From the NCBI GenBank assembly GCA_037074705.1, contig CM073593.1, forward strand, positions 13,087,001 through 13,151,000: a DNA stretch of 64,000 nucleotides. The letters are read 5' to 3'. A model generated the notes under the pieces. That model ran no database searches. It saw nothing but the letters and a program-made list of their open reading frames with translations, and was not told the origin of the DNA. This document shows positions 35,001-46,597 of the stretch, piece after piece. Origin of the DNA: Zhengitettix transpicula. Its lineage: Eukaryota > Arthropoda > Insecta > Orthoptera > Tetrigidae. Within the stretch, counting starts at the first letter, position 1. Each line of letters starts with the position of its first letter. The translations under genes were made by a program, and so were the position numbers.

Positions 35001-36725
35001 GGGTTGAAGTTATACTCACAGAATGTGTAGAGAAATTGTATGAATCTCATTGATCCCGATAAATATTTCGTCGTTGCAAAAATCGGTAGATTAACATGTT
35101 TGACAATTTCCACCCCCGACCACATCCGTCGCTGGGAGGTTAATTGCTTGTTTAATGTCGTAATTAAACTCAGCGTTATCCATAAATTTGGTTTTGACTC
35201 CAGTCTCGGTTGTATTCGAGTTAATTTATTGTAACATTCATCCATCCCCACCCCTAGGGTGCTTCTTTTTTATGCCGTAAAGTGTTGAAATTTTACTGAC
35301 ATACATTGGTACAAACACTATTAATCTTTTTTACCCGGAAAATATTTATCAGACTCTATGTGGGCCTTGATAGCATGTTTTAAGATTTCCACCCCCAACC
35401 ACCCCCGCTAGGGGAACTTAAACGGCAACTTGAATATCATACAAAACTTAAACTCACTGGCAACCATAACCCTGGATTTGAGTCCAATGTCGATTGTGTT
35501 TGCGTTATTATTATATAAAACTTCTTCACCCCCCCCCTTAAGAGTGCTCCACTCCAATCCCGAAAGAGGTTATATTAAATACATGGAACATGTAGAGAAA
35601 TATAATTAATCTCAGTGAACCAGAAAAATATTTATTCAACGCAAATATCGACTGCTTAACATGTTTGAAAATTTCAACCTCCGTCCATCCCCGCTTGAGA
35701 AAGTTAAACTGTAAGTTAAATGTCATAATTAAACACAGTGACAAATAAGCCCCGGATTAGACTCGAAACTCGAATGTGTTTGAGTAATTTCATGTAATGG
35801 CAGTCCACCCACAACCTTTAAGGGTGCATCACTCCCATGCCTAAAGAAGTTGAAATTATACACATATAACATGTAGTGAAATTATATGAATGCTATTGAT
35901 CCCGAATTATATTGATTCGACGAAAGAATCGGCCGGTTAGCATGTTTGAAAATTTCTTTCCCCGCCCACCCCCTCTCATCACCAACAATTCCCACCCACC
36001 CCTGTGAGTTTCTCAGATTGTTATAAATAGTCTCCATATCCCCGATTTGACTCGAATCTCGGTTGATTTGGCGTTAATTATATGAAACGCCCCTCCACCA
36101 CCACACATAAGGGTGCTCCCATCGCATGCCGAAAGGGGTTGAAAATATAGACAAACAACATCAGTAGAAATACAATCAATATAATTAACCTTAAAAAATA
36201 TTTATTCAACGCAAATATCTGCCGTGTTTGCATGTTCCAAAATTTTCATTCCGCTACCCCTGCCTCTGAGGGGTAAATGCTAAGTTGAATGTTATAACTA
36301 AACTAAGTGGCATCCATAATCTACGATTTGACTCAAATCACGGTTGTATTCGCGTTATTTTCCTGTAAAGCATCTCCACCCCAAATCCTAAGGGTGCTCT
36401 TTTCCCAAAGGTGTAGGGGATGAAAATTATATTCGGATAACATCGGTAGAAACACTATCAATGTATTTGACCACTAAAAATATTTATCCGACTCAAATAT
36501 CGACTGTTTTAGCATGTTTAAATATTTGTTCCCCCGTCCACCCCCGCTTCTGGGGGTGGTAGACGCGTCTCACCCCGACAGTGTTTGTTTCCTGGTCGCA
36601 AAGAACACGTGTACGAATTTTGGTTAAATTTTATCCACTGGTGTAGATTTGTATAAGGACATACAAATATATATACAAACAAACAAACATACAAACAAAC
36701 AAACGCTCTTTTTTATTTATTAGAT
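32082..36725 (+). mobile_element. RTE-ended element filled with ~283-bp tandem repeats, copy S2
   Basis: Starts ACTAGCTGGGTGCCCGGCGT and ends with AACACGTGTACGAATTTTGG, ACAAACAAACAAACGCTC and TTTATTTATTAGATA; these are terminal modules typical of RTE-related insect retroposons. The 4.6 kb interior is about sixteen diverged tandem units. The anchor near GGGGTTGAAATTAT falls at 35000, 35282, 35567, 35849, 36137 and 36418, a period of 281-288 bp; earlier spacing is less regular. Each unit repeats CTCGGTTGTATTCGCGTT, CATGCCGAAAGGGG, ATTGACCCCGAAAAATATTT, CGTTTAACATGTTTGAAAAT and TTCCACCCCC. The many short frames over it are repeat-derived and not genes. Confidence 0.8.
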
Positions 36726-36781
36726 AAATCTGAAAAGTTTCCGACTTACAAAGATTTGAGATTATTCAAATTTATTTTTAA

Positions 36782-36939
36782 AAATAATGAGTTTCACCAA
36801 TCTTCAGTCCACAACTTATTCAAGCAACAATTACTTATGTCAAATTATACAGAAGCTTTCAGCTGGAACCCATGTTCTTGACATAAGTAATTGTTACTTG
36901 AATAAGTTGTGGACTGAAGATTGGTGAAACTCATTATTT
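36782..36939. repeat. Near-perfect hairpin, 62-bp arms
   Basis: Left arm 36782-36843 and right arm 36878-36939 are reverse complements with a single mismatch, around a 34-base loop. The left arm begins AAATAATGAGTTTCACCAAT and the right arm ends in its complement. The transcript would fold into a long hairpin of the type that can feed small-RNA pathways. It sits 57 bp downstream of the satellite-filled element. The near identity of the arms means recent origin, gene conversion, or a snap-back sequencing artefact. Confidence 0.9.
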
Positions 36940-37589
36940 ATCCCTTCACACACATTACAGTATTTCTCGCCATTTATTATTTTTCTACATAGTGATGCAT
37001 AAGAAATGACAACTTTTTGAGGATCTTGACGGAAAAATATTATGTCTCGAGTTATTTTAAATTTAATCGCCAATTATTACTATATTTTCCGCTAAAACAC
37101 TTGGCATTTAATGCTAAATTATTCATGCTTTCAAATAATTTACAAAAGCAGGGAAAGCAATTTATGAAGATACAGTAATACTGAATGTTGAAAACATTAG
37201 ACTATGTGTATTTGAATTAACTTAAGAGTTAATTTCAAACAACTTTAAAATTTAAAATTAAGTATTAAAATTAACTTAAAAATTATTTACAAACGACTTA
37301 GCCATGACACTCTAAAATATTTAGCAAATGGGACTCATTATCATTCATAAATTTTTATACCCCGTGTAGCAAAGTAATTTACTTCATCTGAAATGCTGAG
37401 TTCCGGAACTTGATTGTCAAACTCGTTCTGTTGACCATCGGTAAATGGGGGGTGGTCAGAGGCGATGTTATGTCTCGTTTCTCTTCCACAAGGCTGACTC
37501 CAGTCATTTTTCGTTCCTTCTCGTAGTCAAAATCAAATACTGATTTTCAACTCTAACTTACTTCTCTACACTTCTCAACTGCTGCAAAG
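36940..37589. other. No gene seen
   Basis: AT-rich then mildly mixed sequence; nothing recognised. Confidence 0.4.
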
Positions 37590-38130
37590 GGCTATTCTCT
37601 CGCAGGCAGTGCCTGCGAGGGATGTTCTCTCACAGACAGAACCTTATAGGGGAGACACGAATGGGCTACCTTTGGGGATGCCTTTTTCTCTCTCCGTTTT
37701 TGAACTAAGGTTCGCACAAGCCGAGGCACCTCGGCCTGTTCTAAGAGGTGTATGTTCCGGGGTCACAGATCTTGGGAATACGGTAAGAGTTGTCCGCTAT
37801 TCCCAATGGAATAGTCGGCGAGCTGCCTCCTAATCTGGTCTAGGCACGGAGAAGGTAATGCTGCGTCCCCACAGCAAACTCCTCTCCCGCTATCGGAAGG
37901 GCGTGGGACAAGTACCCAATGCCCGACCTACCTGATACAGGTTTTCTAGGGCTTGTCCTGAATTACTTTTAGGCGAATGCCGGGTAGGATCCTTAAAACA
38001 TAGCCCGGGGGTGCTAGTTAACCCTTGGTTACCTTCCTCTACCCTTCCGCATCCCCCCTTTCAAATTCCTTCCTTGCTATTAAAGGGGAGTTGTCACCAT
38101 GTGGATTACCCTCATGTTGTCTGTTACCCT
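37590..38130 (+). repeat. Interspersed repeat family R, copy 4
   Basis: Highly similar to the copy at 7165-7690 over its full length, in the same orientation. It shares CTACCTTTGGGGATGCCTTT, the hairpin GCCGAGGCACCTCGGC (37720-37735), GGAAGGGCGTGGGACAAGTA and CTACCCTTCCGCATC. It ends at TACCCTAAATAAAAATAC, again an A-rich tail. The 5' part contains CTCGCAGGCAGTGCCTGCGAG, a short hairpin seen only in this copy. Confidence 0.8.
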
Positions 38131-38467
38131 AAATAAAAATACTGTTCTCAAGATCAGATTCATCACTAACTACTTCTCCGCGACACTTGCCACGATCACG
38201 GCATTCGACAATTCTTCTGGACGTACCACCTCGTTGGTGACAAATTCGGCGTCTGGCTGCAGTTTTGTAATAAACTTCATAATTTTTTGATGGGGTCGGC
38301 CGACTTTGCTTACGGAAAAAGTCGGGCATTCAATTTGCTAAATCCATTGGGGCCGTCACATCCTGAGGCAGCATTTCCAACGAGCAGGACTCCTGTTGCC
38401 TATAACGATCAGAGCCCAATGTCAGACATTGTAAATGAAATTTATATTAACATATATAGATATATTT
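38131..38467. other. GC-richer segment of unknown origin
   Basis: Between repeat R and LTR-like copy L7 lies about 300 bp of mixed-composition DNA with short frames on both strands (66 codons on the minus strand, rich in Arg and Ser). It may be the remains of an exon or of another element. No homology was recognised. Confidence 0.3.
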
Positions 38468-39414
38468 TGTAAAATTCTATTTAAACAAAGGAAAATTAAA
38501 TCCAACACGTTGTGGCCAAATTATGTGGTATTCGTACTTTTAAAAGGAAGAAAGTTAACAGGCTTTGACCTTGAATTTAAACAAAATTATTTTAAAGAGA
38601 TAACCGAAGATTACTTTTTAAAATTTTGATTTACTTTAAATTTTGTACATTTTTAATTTTTTTAACAAATTACCTCAGCTTTAATGAAACTCATAACCTC
38701 AGAGTCGCTTCAAATAATAATAATAATAATGATTTGTAATTGTCACCAAAAGGTATAAAAGAGAAGAAAAATTCCATTTACAATAACAAAATTGTATAAA
38801 ATAATCTAACAACAACAACAAAACTAGAGAAATCGGATGGTAAATTATATTTACGTATCGGTATACAAAATTCAGTTTTATACATACCATTTCTATTTAG
38901 AGCTGGTCTGGTACCGTATTGTGCACTCCAAAGTTATTTATTTTTAAAGAAAAATATTTAATTTACAGGCCATAACACTGATTGCTATATCGTTTCACAA
39001 AAATTCCGGCGCCTCTCTAACAACTGTTCACGAACTTAACGTTGTCGTTCTTATTATCACACACATTTGCTGTAAAAATACGTTAATGCCTAAATGTGAT
39101 ATATTCAGCCTTTGTTAAGCTTAGACTTTGCTAATTTCCTAATTATTTAGTCACTAGAACCTTCGGCTGGTCTACAAAACTATAATTACTCTGGTCATGA
39201 CAACACCGGTCGACCCCTCAAAGAACTCTGCTGTTTTTCGCTAAAGTTCTGTGTGAGTGCACTTTTCAAACAATAATCAGGTAGCAACCATTACAGTCCC
39301 TGTATTATTGCGGCACACTGACTGTTCTATACAATGGTCTGGAATCAAAGTTACGTCGACTATTAAAGAAAAAATTATTAAATAAACTTACATTAAACAT
39401 TGGTAATCTCTACA
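38468..39414 (-). mobile_element. LTR-like element, copy L7
   Basis: On the minus strand it starts TGTAGAGATTACC at 39414, against ATATGTATATATA, and ends TTTTACA at 38468, against AAATATATC. Internal family blocks are present: ACGGTACCAGACC (38905-38917 region) with a donor-like GGTATGTA about 25 bp further, and GAAGCGACTCTGAGG (38698-38712), followed in the genome by an expanded (AAT)n run. Near the 3' end is GGCCACAACGTGTTGG (38501-38516). No coding capacity. Confidence 0.55.
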
Positions 39415-40519
39415 ATATGTATATATATTATCGTAAATAATGCTAGTATATAATTAGCCGCGTTACACACTATTACCTGTTTTATTACGTATTTTAAGTA
39501 ATAGGATACTTTGTAGGACTCTTAAAAAATTATTTTGTTTGATTTTAGAGTTGTCTACAAACATTATTAAATATAATTTTGCTTTTTCATAAAAAAATTA
39601 CTTTAAGAAACACACTTAGGAATACATAAGGAGCATTTTACTTCGCCTAGATAAAAATATTGCACCTTAACGTCTCCATCAATTAAATGTAGATCCAAAA
39701 ATATATTCTCGCCCGCTGTAAAGGTCAGTGTGTGGCTGTCAGCCCATGAGCGATGCTCAGTTGTTGCGAAATGACGGAGCCATTTGAGGAGAAATATTTC
39801 ATTTAATATTACGAAAATCTCGAGTTTTTTTTTCGGGCGATTCTACATTCTTCCATGTCTTCACATCTTATTCTGACATTTTTATCGCAGCATTCCCGTT
39901 TATAGTAGGTTCAATATGGCTCCTTGTAACCTTTTCTAATTCTAAACGCTCAAAATATTGATTTAAAATAAAAAATTCATTATGCATGAATCCATTCTTA
40001 AGACTGCACGAAAATGGTTGGGAGCTGTGCTGATTTTTTCCTGGTCTATTTTTAATAATATTAGGGTATTGTTTGTCTGAAGTACGTTTAAAATTTATTG
40101 TAGTGCAATCCTGCTAATATTAATCAGCTGTTATGTGGAACTGGACAATTCATTAGTTAGTTTCTGGTGGAGGTTTATTTTCAAATGGGATAAAAATAAA
40201 TAGTGGAAGTCCCGGGTTCGATTCCCGGTGGTGATTTTTACCAATACAGAAGTAAAATTATAACATGGATTGCAATGTTAAAATCAAGTTTTACACTTAA
40301 TGAGGAACGAATTTACTTTTCCGTACTGGTTGTTAAGTAATCGTATCACTTTCTCATTAAGAGTTAAAAACTTTCAATTTCACTCAAGCATTATGTATCC
40401 AAATATGGGGTTATAATAATGAGTAATCTGGCTTTAAGAGATGCCAGGAACGACGATTGAAGCTGTAATTATGAGCGGTGTGAGAAGTGGATCAGTGTTT
40501 TGCTGCATGCGGTAATGGC
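39415..40519. other. No gene seen; B-box fragment
   Basis: AT-rich. At 40211-40228 there is CCCGGGTTCGATTCCCGG, a perfect tRNA T-arm (5-bp stem, 7-base loop). No A box, anticodon arm or acceptor stem could be folded around it, so it is likely a relic of a tRNA-derived repeat. Confidence 0.4.
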
Positions 40520-40760
40520 GTCTGATTGTCGCGAGAGCCAGTCTCAGATTGCGCTGGGAATACTGTAATAGAGCGGGGACTCGACTCCCGCCCTCTTGAT
40601 GCGGGGCTCCCTCAGGGGCTCTGCAGCGGCATCTGTCACTCCGCCCGGTCCAAGACGCGGGGGAGGAAACGCCTGGCTTGGTTTGGTCTGCCGCCCTACT
40701 CACCTGGACCCCACACCTCCACTGCCCAACAGCAGCGTTAATTGCCGACTACGAAGACCA
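40520..40760. other. GC-rich island
   Basis: About 240 bp well above the local GC level, with runs such as GACTCCCGCCCTCTTGATGC and AAGACGCGGGGGAGG. Frames of 64-89 codons overlap on both strands, and none matches a known protein. It may be a regulatory CpG-rich patch, an exon fragment or part of a GC-rich element. Confidence 0.3.
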
Positions 40761-41147
40761 CGCAGGAGGTTTGAAAAGTCGGATCTCTGACACCCATGAA
40801 GTAGCATACATTATAACGTATAGAAAAATATGTACAACCAAGTGCAGATGGCAGAATCCTTTACATCCGAAAAGACACAATAAAGTAGAAAGGAAGGATG
40901 CCGGAATTACTCTTACTGACTGCCTGTGATCTGCAGTTTTATTCACAAATTAGCGTGGTATTTTCTGTCAATCCTTTTTCATGCTTTTAAACCTCAACAG
41001 TTACTCAAAAATTCCAGAAAGAAATTATATTCGACATAAATTCATATTTTTTTCCTTTGATACAAATATAATTTCGTTATTTCGCAGAACACTTAATATT
41101 GTACTCGAGGAACGCTATGTTCCGCGTAACACTAATTTAAATGCAAG

Positions 41148-41545
41148 AGTTATTATTATTATTATTATTTAATTACAATTTAATGTCGCATTAACCTTTT
41201 GGTCATTTAGCGACTTACATCTATTAATTTCTACATTTGTATAACATTTAAATTACTTTATACAACTCAGTTTTCATCTTAAAGTCTATGAGGTTGTTTA
41301 TTGCTGCTGATGAGTTGCAAATCTCCATCATTGAATGGTTGATCTTCTTATCTCGCTATATTTGGGGCAGTCAAAGAGGACATGAGGAATTGTTGAGTGC
41401 TCCTTGCATGAGCGGAGATCTGGAAATCAAGAACGAGTGAGTGAAACTGGAGTGCATTTCTGATTTCTGAATACAAATTTTGTAGCAACGTTGTGAATGA
41501 TTAGTAGATGCTTTCGGTTTTCCATTGCCTAAATTGTATTTTTGC
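41148..41545 (-). mobile_element. 3' end of an I/Jockey-like LINE
   Basis: Minus strand encodes TPVSLTRS, then CKEHSTIPHVLFDCPKYSEI, the CxxxHxxxxHxxxxCP zinc-knuckle-like C-terminus found in several insect LINE ORF2 proteins. It is followed by a 3' UTR with GTCGCTAAATGACCAAAAGG and a tail of (TAA)n at 41170-41148. TAA repeats are the known tail of I-clade elements. The rest of the element is missing, so it is a strongly 5'-truncated copy. Confidence 0.7.
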
Positions 41546-41638
41546 GAAGATAAAGCTGATAATAGAGAAACAGATGATATGGATGTTTCTGTTCAAAGAG
41601 AAATATGAGGAATAGAAAATGTGAAACAACGAAGGTAT

Positions 41639-42653
41639 TGTAATAATCAATATGGAAGTTTTAATTAATTTAAAGAATTTGCCTCACGTTGAAGCGCCAT
41701 TTATGTAATAATCAAATGGAAGGCGTTAATTAAATGAAAATGAAAAACTTATTAACAACAAAAATCTTTATTTTATTTTGTGGCAATAAAAGATAATTAC
41801 AAACACAAATTTGACATCTTCTTCTCTCAGGGCCTCTACTGATAATGAACACACAAAAAAATTGATTTAAAATCTTATTAACAAACCGTTTACAATTTAC
41901 CTAAACAATAGAAAGAAATTAAAAGTAAAGAAATTAATCGTGATTGACAATTAGATGAGAACAAAATCTGACTTTACCCTTTAATTTGCGTTTACAATTA
42001 ATCATTAGTTTTGGATTTGTTACTTACATACTGCCAGCTGGTACCAGCATTACTTTTGGTTTCGGAAGTACACTATTGCAAAATTTTACACTGACTTTAA
42101 ATGTCGACTCACAGATTTTACACTATTGAAGTCAAAATTGATAGGCTCCCAGGAACTCGGATGATCCTCCTGAATGTCAGCTATCTGATGTCTGCTTGCC
42201 TTACAGGAATCCTATGATTCATACATTTATTAGTCTTTCACTGATTTGAACTTAAACTGTAACGTATCTGCTTGAAGATTTATTTTAACTGTTTATTCTT
42301 TCGGAGCGAACTAACTTTTCTTTAGGTCCTTGCTGTAGACTTAAACTGTCAACTTTACTATTCCGCTCTTGGCTGCGCACTAGAAAAACTTCATCCGTCC
42401 ACAGCAATCTTTCATCACCAACTCTATACTAGCTGGCTGTACACGTAAAAAAAACTGACTTCGTCTCCTGACTGGTTATAGACGTAAACTGCTCGACTTT
42501 CATGCACGCAAAACGCCAGTTTGACTTTTCAACAAAAGCGGCTGAGCTTGCTTTTCCATTGTTGATTTGTTCGATTCGACCGCTATAATGGATTTATCAA
42601 ACAATTCAAATTTTATGTCCAAATAATTAATGGCCTAAATAATTGGATTTACA
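41639..42653 (-). mobile_element. LTR-like element, copy L5, with 4-bp target duplication
   Basis: 1,015 bp flanked by GTAT at 41635-41638 and 42654-42657. On the minus strand it starts TGTAAATCCAATTATTTAGG and ends GATTATTACA. It is the inverted relative of L4: shared segments include GTCAGCTATCTG/CAGATAGCTGAC and the GATCATCCGAGTTCCTGGGA block. CTGGTACCAGCTGGCAGTAT is followed by GTAAGTAA (near 42045-42020), and the block AGAGGCCCTGAGAGAAG is present. Near the 3' end AATGGCGCTTCAACGTGAGG resembles a primer-binding site, and GATTATTACA occurs on both sides of it. Ends TG...CA plus a 4-bp duplication argue for a solo LTR-type insertion of Ty3/gypsy style. Confidence 0.7.
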
Positions 42654-42680
42654 GTATAGTAAAGAGAATTAAGACAACCA

Positions 42681-42718
42681 ACGTTTCGAAAACTAATGAT
42701 ACCATGTTCTTCTTCAGG
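42681..42718 (-). ncRNA. Hammerhead-like core of a Penelope terminal repeat
   Basis: Minus strand reads CCTGAAGAAGAACATGG, a short loop, then TTTTCGAAACGTTGG. Both invariant boxes, CTGAAGA (42717-42711) and CGAAACG (42688-42682), are intact, with a weak stem II between them. Penelope-like elements are known to carry such ribozymes in their terminal repeats. No Penelope coding sequence was found next to it. Confidence 0.5.
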
Positions 42719-43584
42719 ATAGTAAGGTATTCACTCCATATGGACGAGACCGTACACTCTTGTGGATTTTGGACCTACTTGGTTCAGTCTAGTCGTAGAG
42801 AGACTGATATCTCGGCTTTCTGCAGGTTATTGTTTAAGAAAGATTTTTCGCATCGACTTATCAGCACGGACGAGATAGACGGATTTGAGTCTGTTCCCGG
42901 AATGATCAGGGGTGAATGGACAAGGTCATCACAAGGAAGTGGTGTATTCCGACTATTGTTTGGTTTTTCCATATTACTGAAAAGTAAGGAATTCCAAATG
43001 TCGGAAATAAGAGCACAGGGTTGGGAGACAGCTTTAGTTGTAAGTATTTTTTAATCAAATTTGTGGCAGTTTTCCCAAGCATGTTGGACTTGGATGTTTC
43101 TCCTCGTTTAATATTATTAATATGATCCTCCATCTTCACAGATATCGTTGTATGGTTTTAACCACATTCGCTGCTACATTTACTGTCGTTTTTATCTGCC
43201 GGAGGTTTCGTCACACAAATTTTGATCCGGGGGATATTATGCGAAGTGAAAATCATTCTTAATTCGAACACTATTACAAATTATACGGATTTTTTCTGAT
43301 AATTTTGGAATGTAGGCAACAAAAATCATCTAAAAATTTATTTTATTTGTTGTAAAGGCTACAAAGTATGTAAATTGAGAATTCAGGGTTAAAAAAAGGC
43401 TGAACACGGATGCCAGATTGGCAGAAAACGTGAGAGGGAATATTTTGAATTTCTGTTAACAGGACTGGACCAACCACTGCAGAACAATATCATTCGAAAT
43501 GCTCATTTAAATTTTTGGCCAGTGTGAAATTATTTAATTATATAAAAAAATAAAAATATGTATGTTTCAGTATAAGTAAAAGTC
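42719..43584. other. No gene recognised; 116-codon frame
   Basis: A plus-strand frame at 42704-43054 (116 codons) runs out of the ribozyme-like region. Its sequence matches no family I know and it has a shadow frame on the other strand. Probably Penelope-flanking or random. Confidence 0.3.
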
Positions 43585-43800
43585 ATTGACGCTACAACCT
43601 ACTTAGGGCCTTGACTTTCCGGGACTCCCTCACTGTCATCTACCATGTTTATTTTCTTGAAGAGGCACGTGGTCAGCGTAGAGATTCTAGAGTATTAACC
43701 CCCTCCCCATTTCCTGACCATGACGGGCTCAGATATCCACGACTCGAACCAGGGACCTCAGTCACGTGAATTGGTGGCGCAATAGAACATGCCGCTCATA
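43585..43800 (-). repeat. tRNA-derived SINE
   Basis: Minus strand begins ATGAGCGGCATGTTCTATTG, CGCCACCAATTCACGTGACT and GAGGTCCCTGGTTCGAGTCG. The last is a tRNA-like half with a B-box (GGTTCGAGTCG). The body has AATCTCTACGCTGACCACGT, AAATAAACATGGTAGATGAC and GGAAAGTCAAGGCCCTAAGT, ending AGGTTGTAGCG. This arrangement of pol III head, short body and weak tail is standard for SINEs. From memory the body resembles SINEs of cockroach/termite genomes, but that was not checked. Confidence 0.7.
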
Positions 43801-46597
43801 TTATATTTTCAAGATAAAATGAATGGATACAATGATGAATGATTCAAGATAATCGAAGAAAAATTTGGAAATTTTGGCCAGACAGACTATGGTTAAGACT
43901 GAGGGAGACAACGAATAAAATTTACGATAGTCTTCAAGATAACTATCGCTTCATTCAAAACTCATTGAACAGAATTTTTGCAAAACGTAAAAAATTCTCG
44001 TCCAAGATTTGAAACTTTTGCCTTTTTGTCTCCAGATAACGAAGGAATATCTGAAAGTATTCCTCCGGCGTCACAAAAGTTTCTATAACAGGAAATATAA
44101 TTTTTCACTTGCGAAACGCGAAAATTTGTTACCGATTTTGAATGTAGTTGTTAAAAATCCAAAATAATAATAGTTTTTTTTCCGATTCGGAGACTGGAAA
44201 TCTTTTTGTAATCAGGATACCAGAAAATTTATAATGGATTATCTAGCAACTAAATTCTTTTCTATTTTTAATTTCACTGAGTGTATGATGTACCTGTTCG
44301 TCGACTTTGTATTTAATATCCGAAATTATTCAAGCTCAGCACCACTATTAAATATTACGTTGGATAGACCTTTTATTAATATTGTATATTAGAATGCCAT
44401 TCGTTTATCGTTGCGTGGGCAGATACGCCGCAGGCGGTTGTTATCTCTCCAGATTTTTGCTGTTATTCTTTGAGGTTGTTATCTTTCCACTTGTGCGATC
44501 TCACCATATTTGGCTGCATTACCTTGCAACTATTAATCAACCGTTGTCTCGAAACTGCAAGGTCAGCGACAGTAGCAACCCTATCTCACACATAATTACG
44601 TCCTTGCTTATGCATTACACTAATTAATTGCCCAACTATGCTAACGGCTGCATTCTAATTAGCAAAGCACGCGGAGCCTGAGACGTTAGAACATGCTAAT
44701 GGTTTTTAAATAGGGATCACAGAAGTAAATGGGATTAGAATCTTGGTAATAACTGCCTTCACTACACTATACGGTAAAGTAGGATTTTGATTTGACACCT
44801 GGTAACAGAAAGAGGATGATAGATATTGGCGAAGTAGTACATGTAAAATAGTCGCTTTTCTTTAAGAAACTTGTATTTGTATATCGTGAAATCTTGGCAC
44901 TACGTAGCTAAATGGGTTTAATTTATTTTAATGCAGCCAGTTCGAAACTATTTTAAAACACGTAAAAGTCCAGGTTTGATTACACAACAAGCAAGTCTAC
45001 AATGCTTGAGTTGCAGTGATTTCTCGTAGTGACTCAGGACAGTGCGATATTTTCATTACATATTATTAGACTGTTATGAGACAAATAAAGTATTTATTTC
45101 TTCATAACGAGGCGGCAAACAGAGATGCAAGGCCTTTATGTAAGAATGAGCCATTTAATACAATGGAGTGCGACGTTGACGGAAAGAACTGCTTCGGCAG
45201 TGGAGGTTTCAGGTCATAAATAGTCATATTGTATCGTAATTTACATTTGCATGGGTGGTTTCTATTCAATAGTTTATTTAATAAAAGCAATTAATTTATT
45301 TGATTACAAAATTTTAAAATCAATTAATAGAGTCATTAAAATTTGGATTATTATGGCGATTATCTTAGGGCACTATATTCAAGAGACTCCAATTTAAACA
45401 ATATTTCTTTCAAATCAAAGGGACATGATTCGTGGAGGTCGAGTAGCAGAAATCTCGTCAAACGCATCTCGATGCTCAAATACAGGCACACTTGATTGTT
45501 TTTCTCTCGTCGGCCAGAAGCATGTTGACGGACGACAGGTACCCGTTTGCTGTTCACGCACTGTATATCTTGTATACTTGGTAATTAAAACATTTTTAAT
45601 AAATTTATTTGAACCGAATGTTCCAAATGTCGCAAAAAGTTTTGTGTCTAATGATATACCAAGCGATAAAAAACAATCATTAGCAACAAAAGTGTGTTTT
45701 GACGCGATAAAATAATTTTTTTAACCCCAATCTGACAACCTGGAGGCAAAGTGTTCATTCACTTGAGCGTTCACCCTACCTTAAATTTCAAAACCGTAAA
45801 TGGATTATTCGACTGATATTTTACTCAACTTTCTTTACGGGTGGAGGTTTAAATATACAACTATGATAATAGTAAAATGTAAACAAAAAAGTATGCATTG
45901 GCATACCAACATTATCATTATGAGCAACATAGACGTTCCGCTTTCAATAAGAAAAACTGCGATTTTTCTATTCAAACACGCAAAGAAAATATGTTCTAAG
46001 TTGTAGATTTATTTTTTGTATGATTATAACCTAAGTAACAAATATTTCACATTTTAATTTTGTCCTGACTTTCTGCTAGACTAAATCACAATGAAAGCTA
46101 CTTCCACGTCCTGGAGTAAGCGACTCACTTCCGCTAGAGTAATTGCACAAGTTTGAGACTGATTAATTGCAGGAATAGTAATTAGTCTGCAACAACGTAT
46201 GTAGAATTTAATCTTCTAGACCAGGATTTCTTAAGCCTTTCTTCAATTGGGTAGGAGAGACTATGTAAATACCAGGATGATTCAAAAATTATACAACACG
46301 CAGTACAGACAAAGTGAAGAAGTTGCCTACGTATCCAGGCGTTTGAACATAGAATGTGAATAAGTAAGCAGCTGAAACAGCAGGATAGTACAGATCTTTT
46401 TCGACAATGAACAGGTCACAAACTTTCATTTTAAAAAGGCTATTATTTACAGACAATGACGTGACCAGAATATTTAAAACTGAATTAAATTTATTTGTAA
46501 CACAATCACAAAAGTCACATATAATGAATAGACACTAGACCCAACAAATAGTGATGAAAACTACGATACGTTAACATACTTAATAATTATCGAAATG
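43801..46597. other. No gene seen
   Basis: AT-rich with short frames up to 96 codons (45425-45715 plus; 45360-45557 minus) that lack recognised domains. A TCTCGAAACTGCAAG string near 44547 also occurs in the insertion at 19735-20406; the surrounding sequence is not otherwise alike. Confidence 0.4.

Noticed and set aside
32892..35744. Many short open frames over 32.6-35.7 kb
   Set aside because: They fall in the ~283-bp tandem array, shift frame between units and start from repeated CATGTTTGAAAAT-type strings. They are by-products of the repeat, not genes.
36914..36930. CTGAAGA followed by GAAAC inside the hairpin arm, as a hammerhead core
   Set aside because: Only five bases separate the boxes, too few for a stem II, and the arm pairs with its partner instead.
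40211..40228. Possible tRNA gene from a perfect T-arm
   Set aside because: No acceptor stem, D-arm or anticodon arm can be formed around it, so it is treated as a relic.
29068..42653. L4 and L5 as paired LTRs
   Set aside because: Opposite orientation, and L5 has its own target duplication GTAT immediately outside its ends.
42704..43054. 116-codon frame as a gene
   Set aside because: No domain, no splice or promoter context, a start inside a Penelope-like terminus, and an overlapping frame on the other strand.
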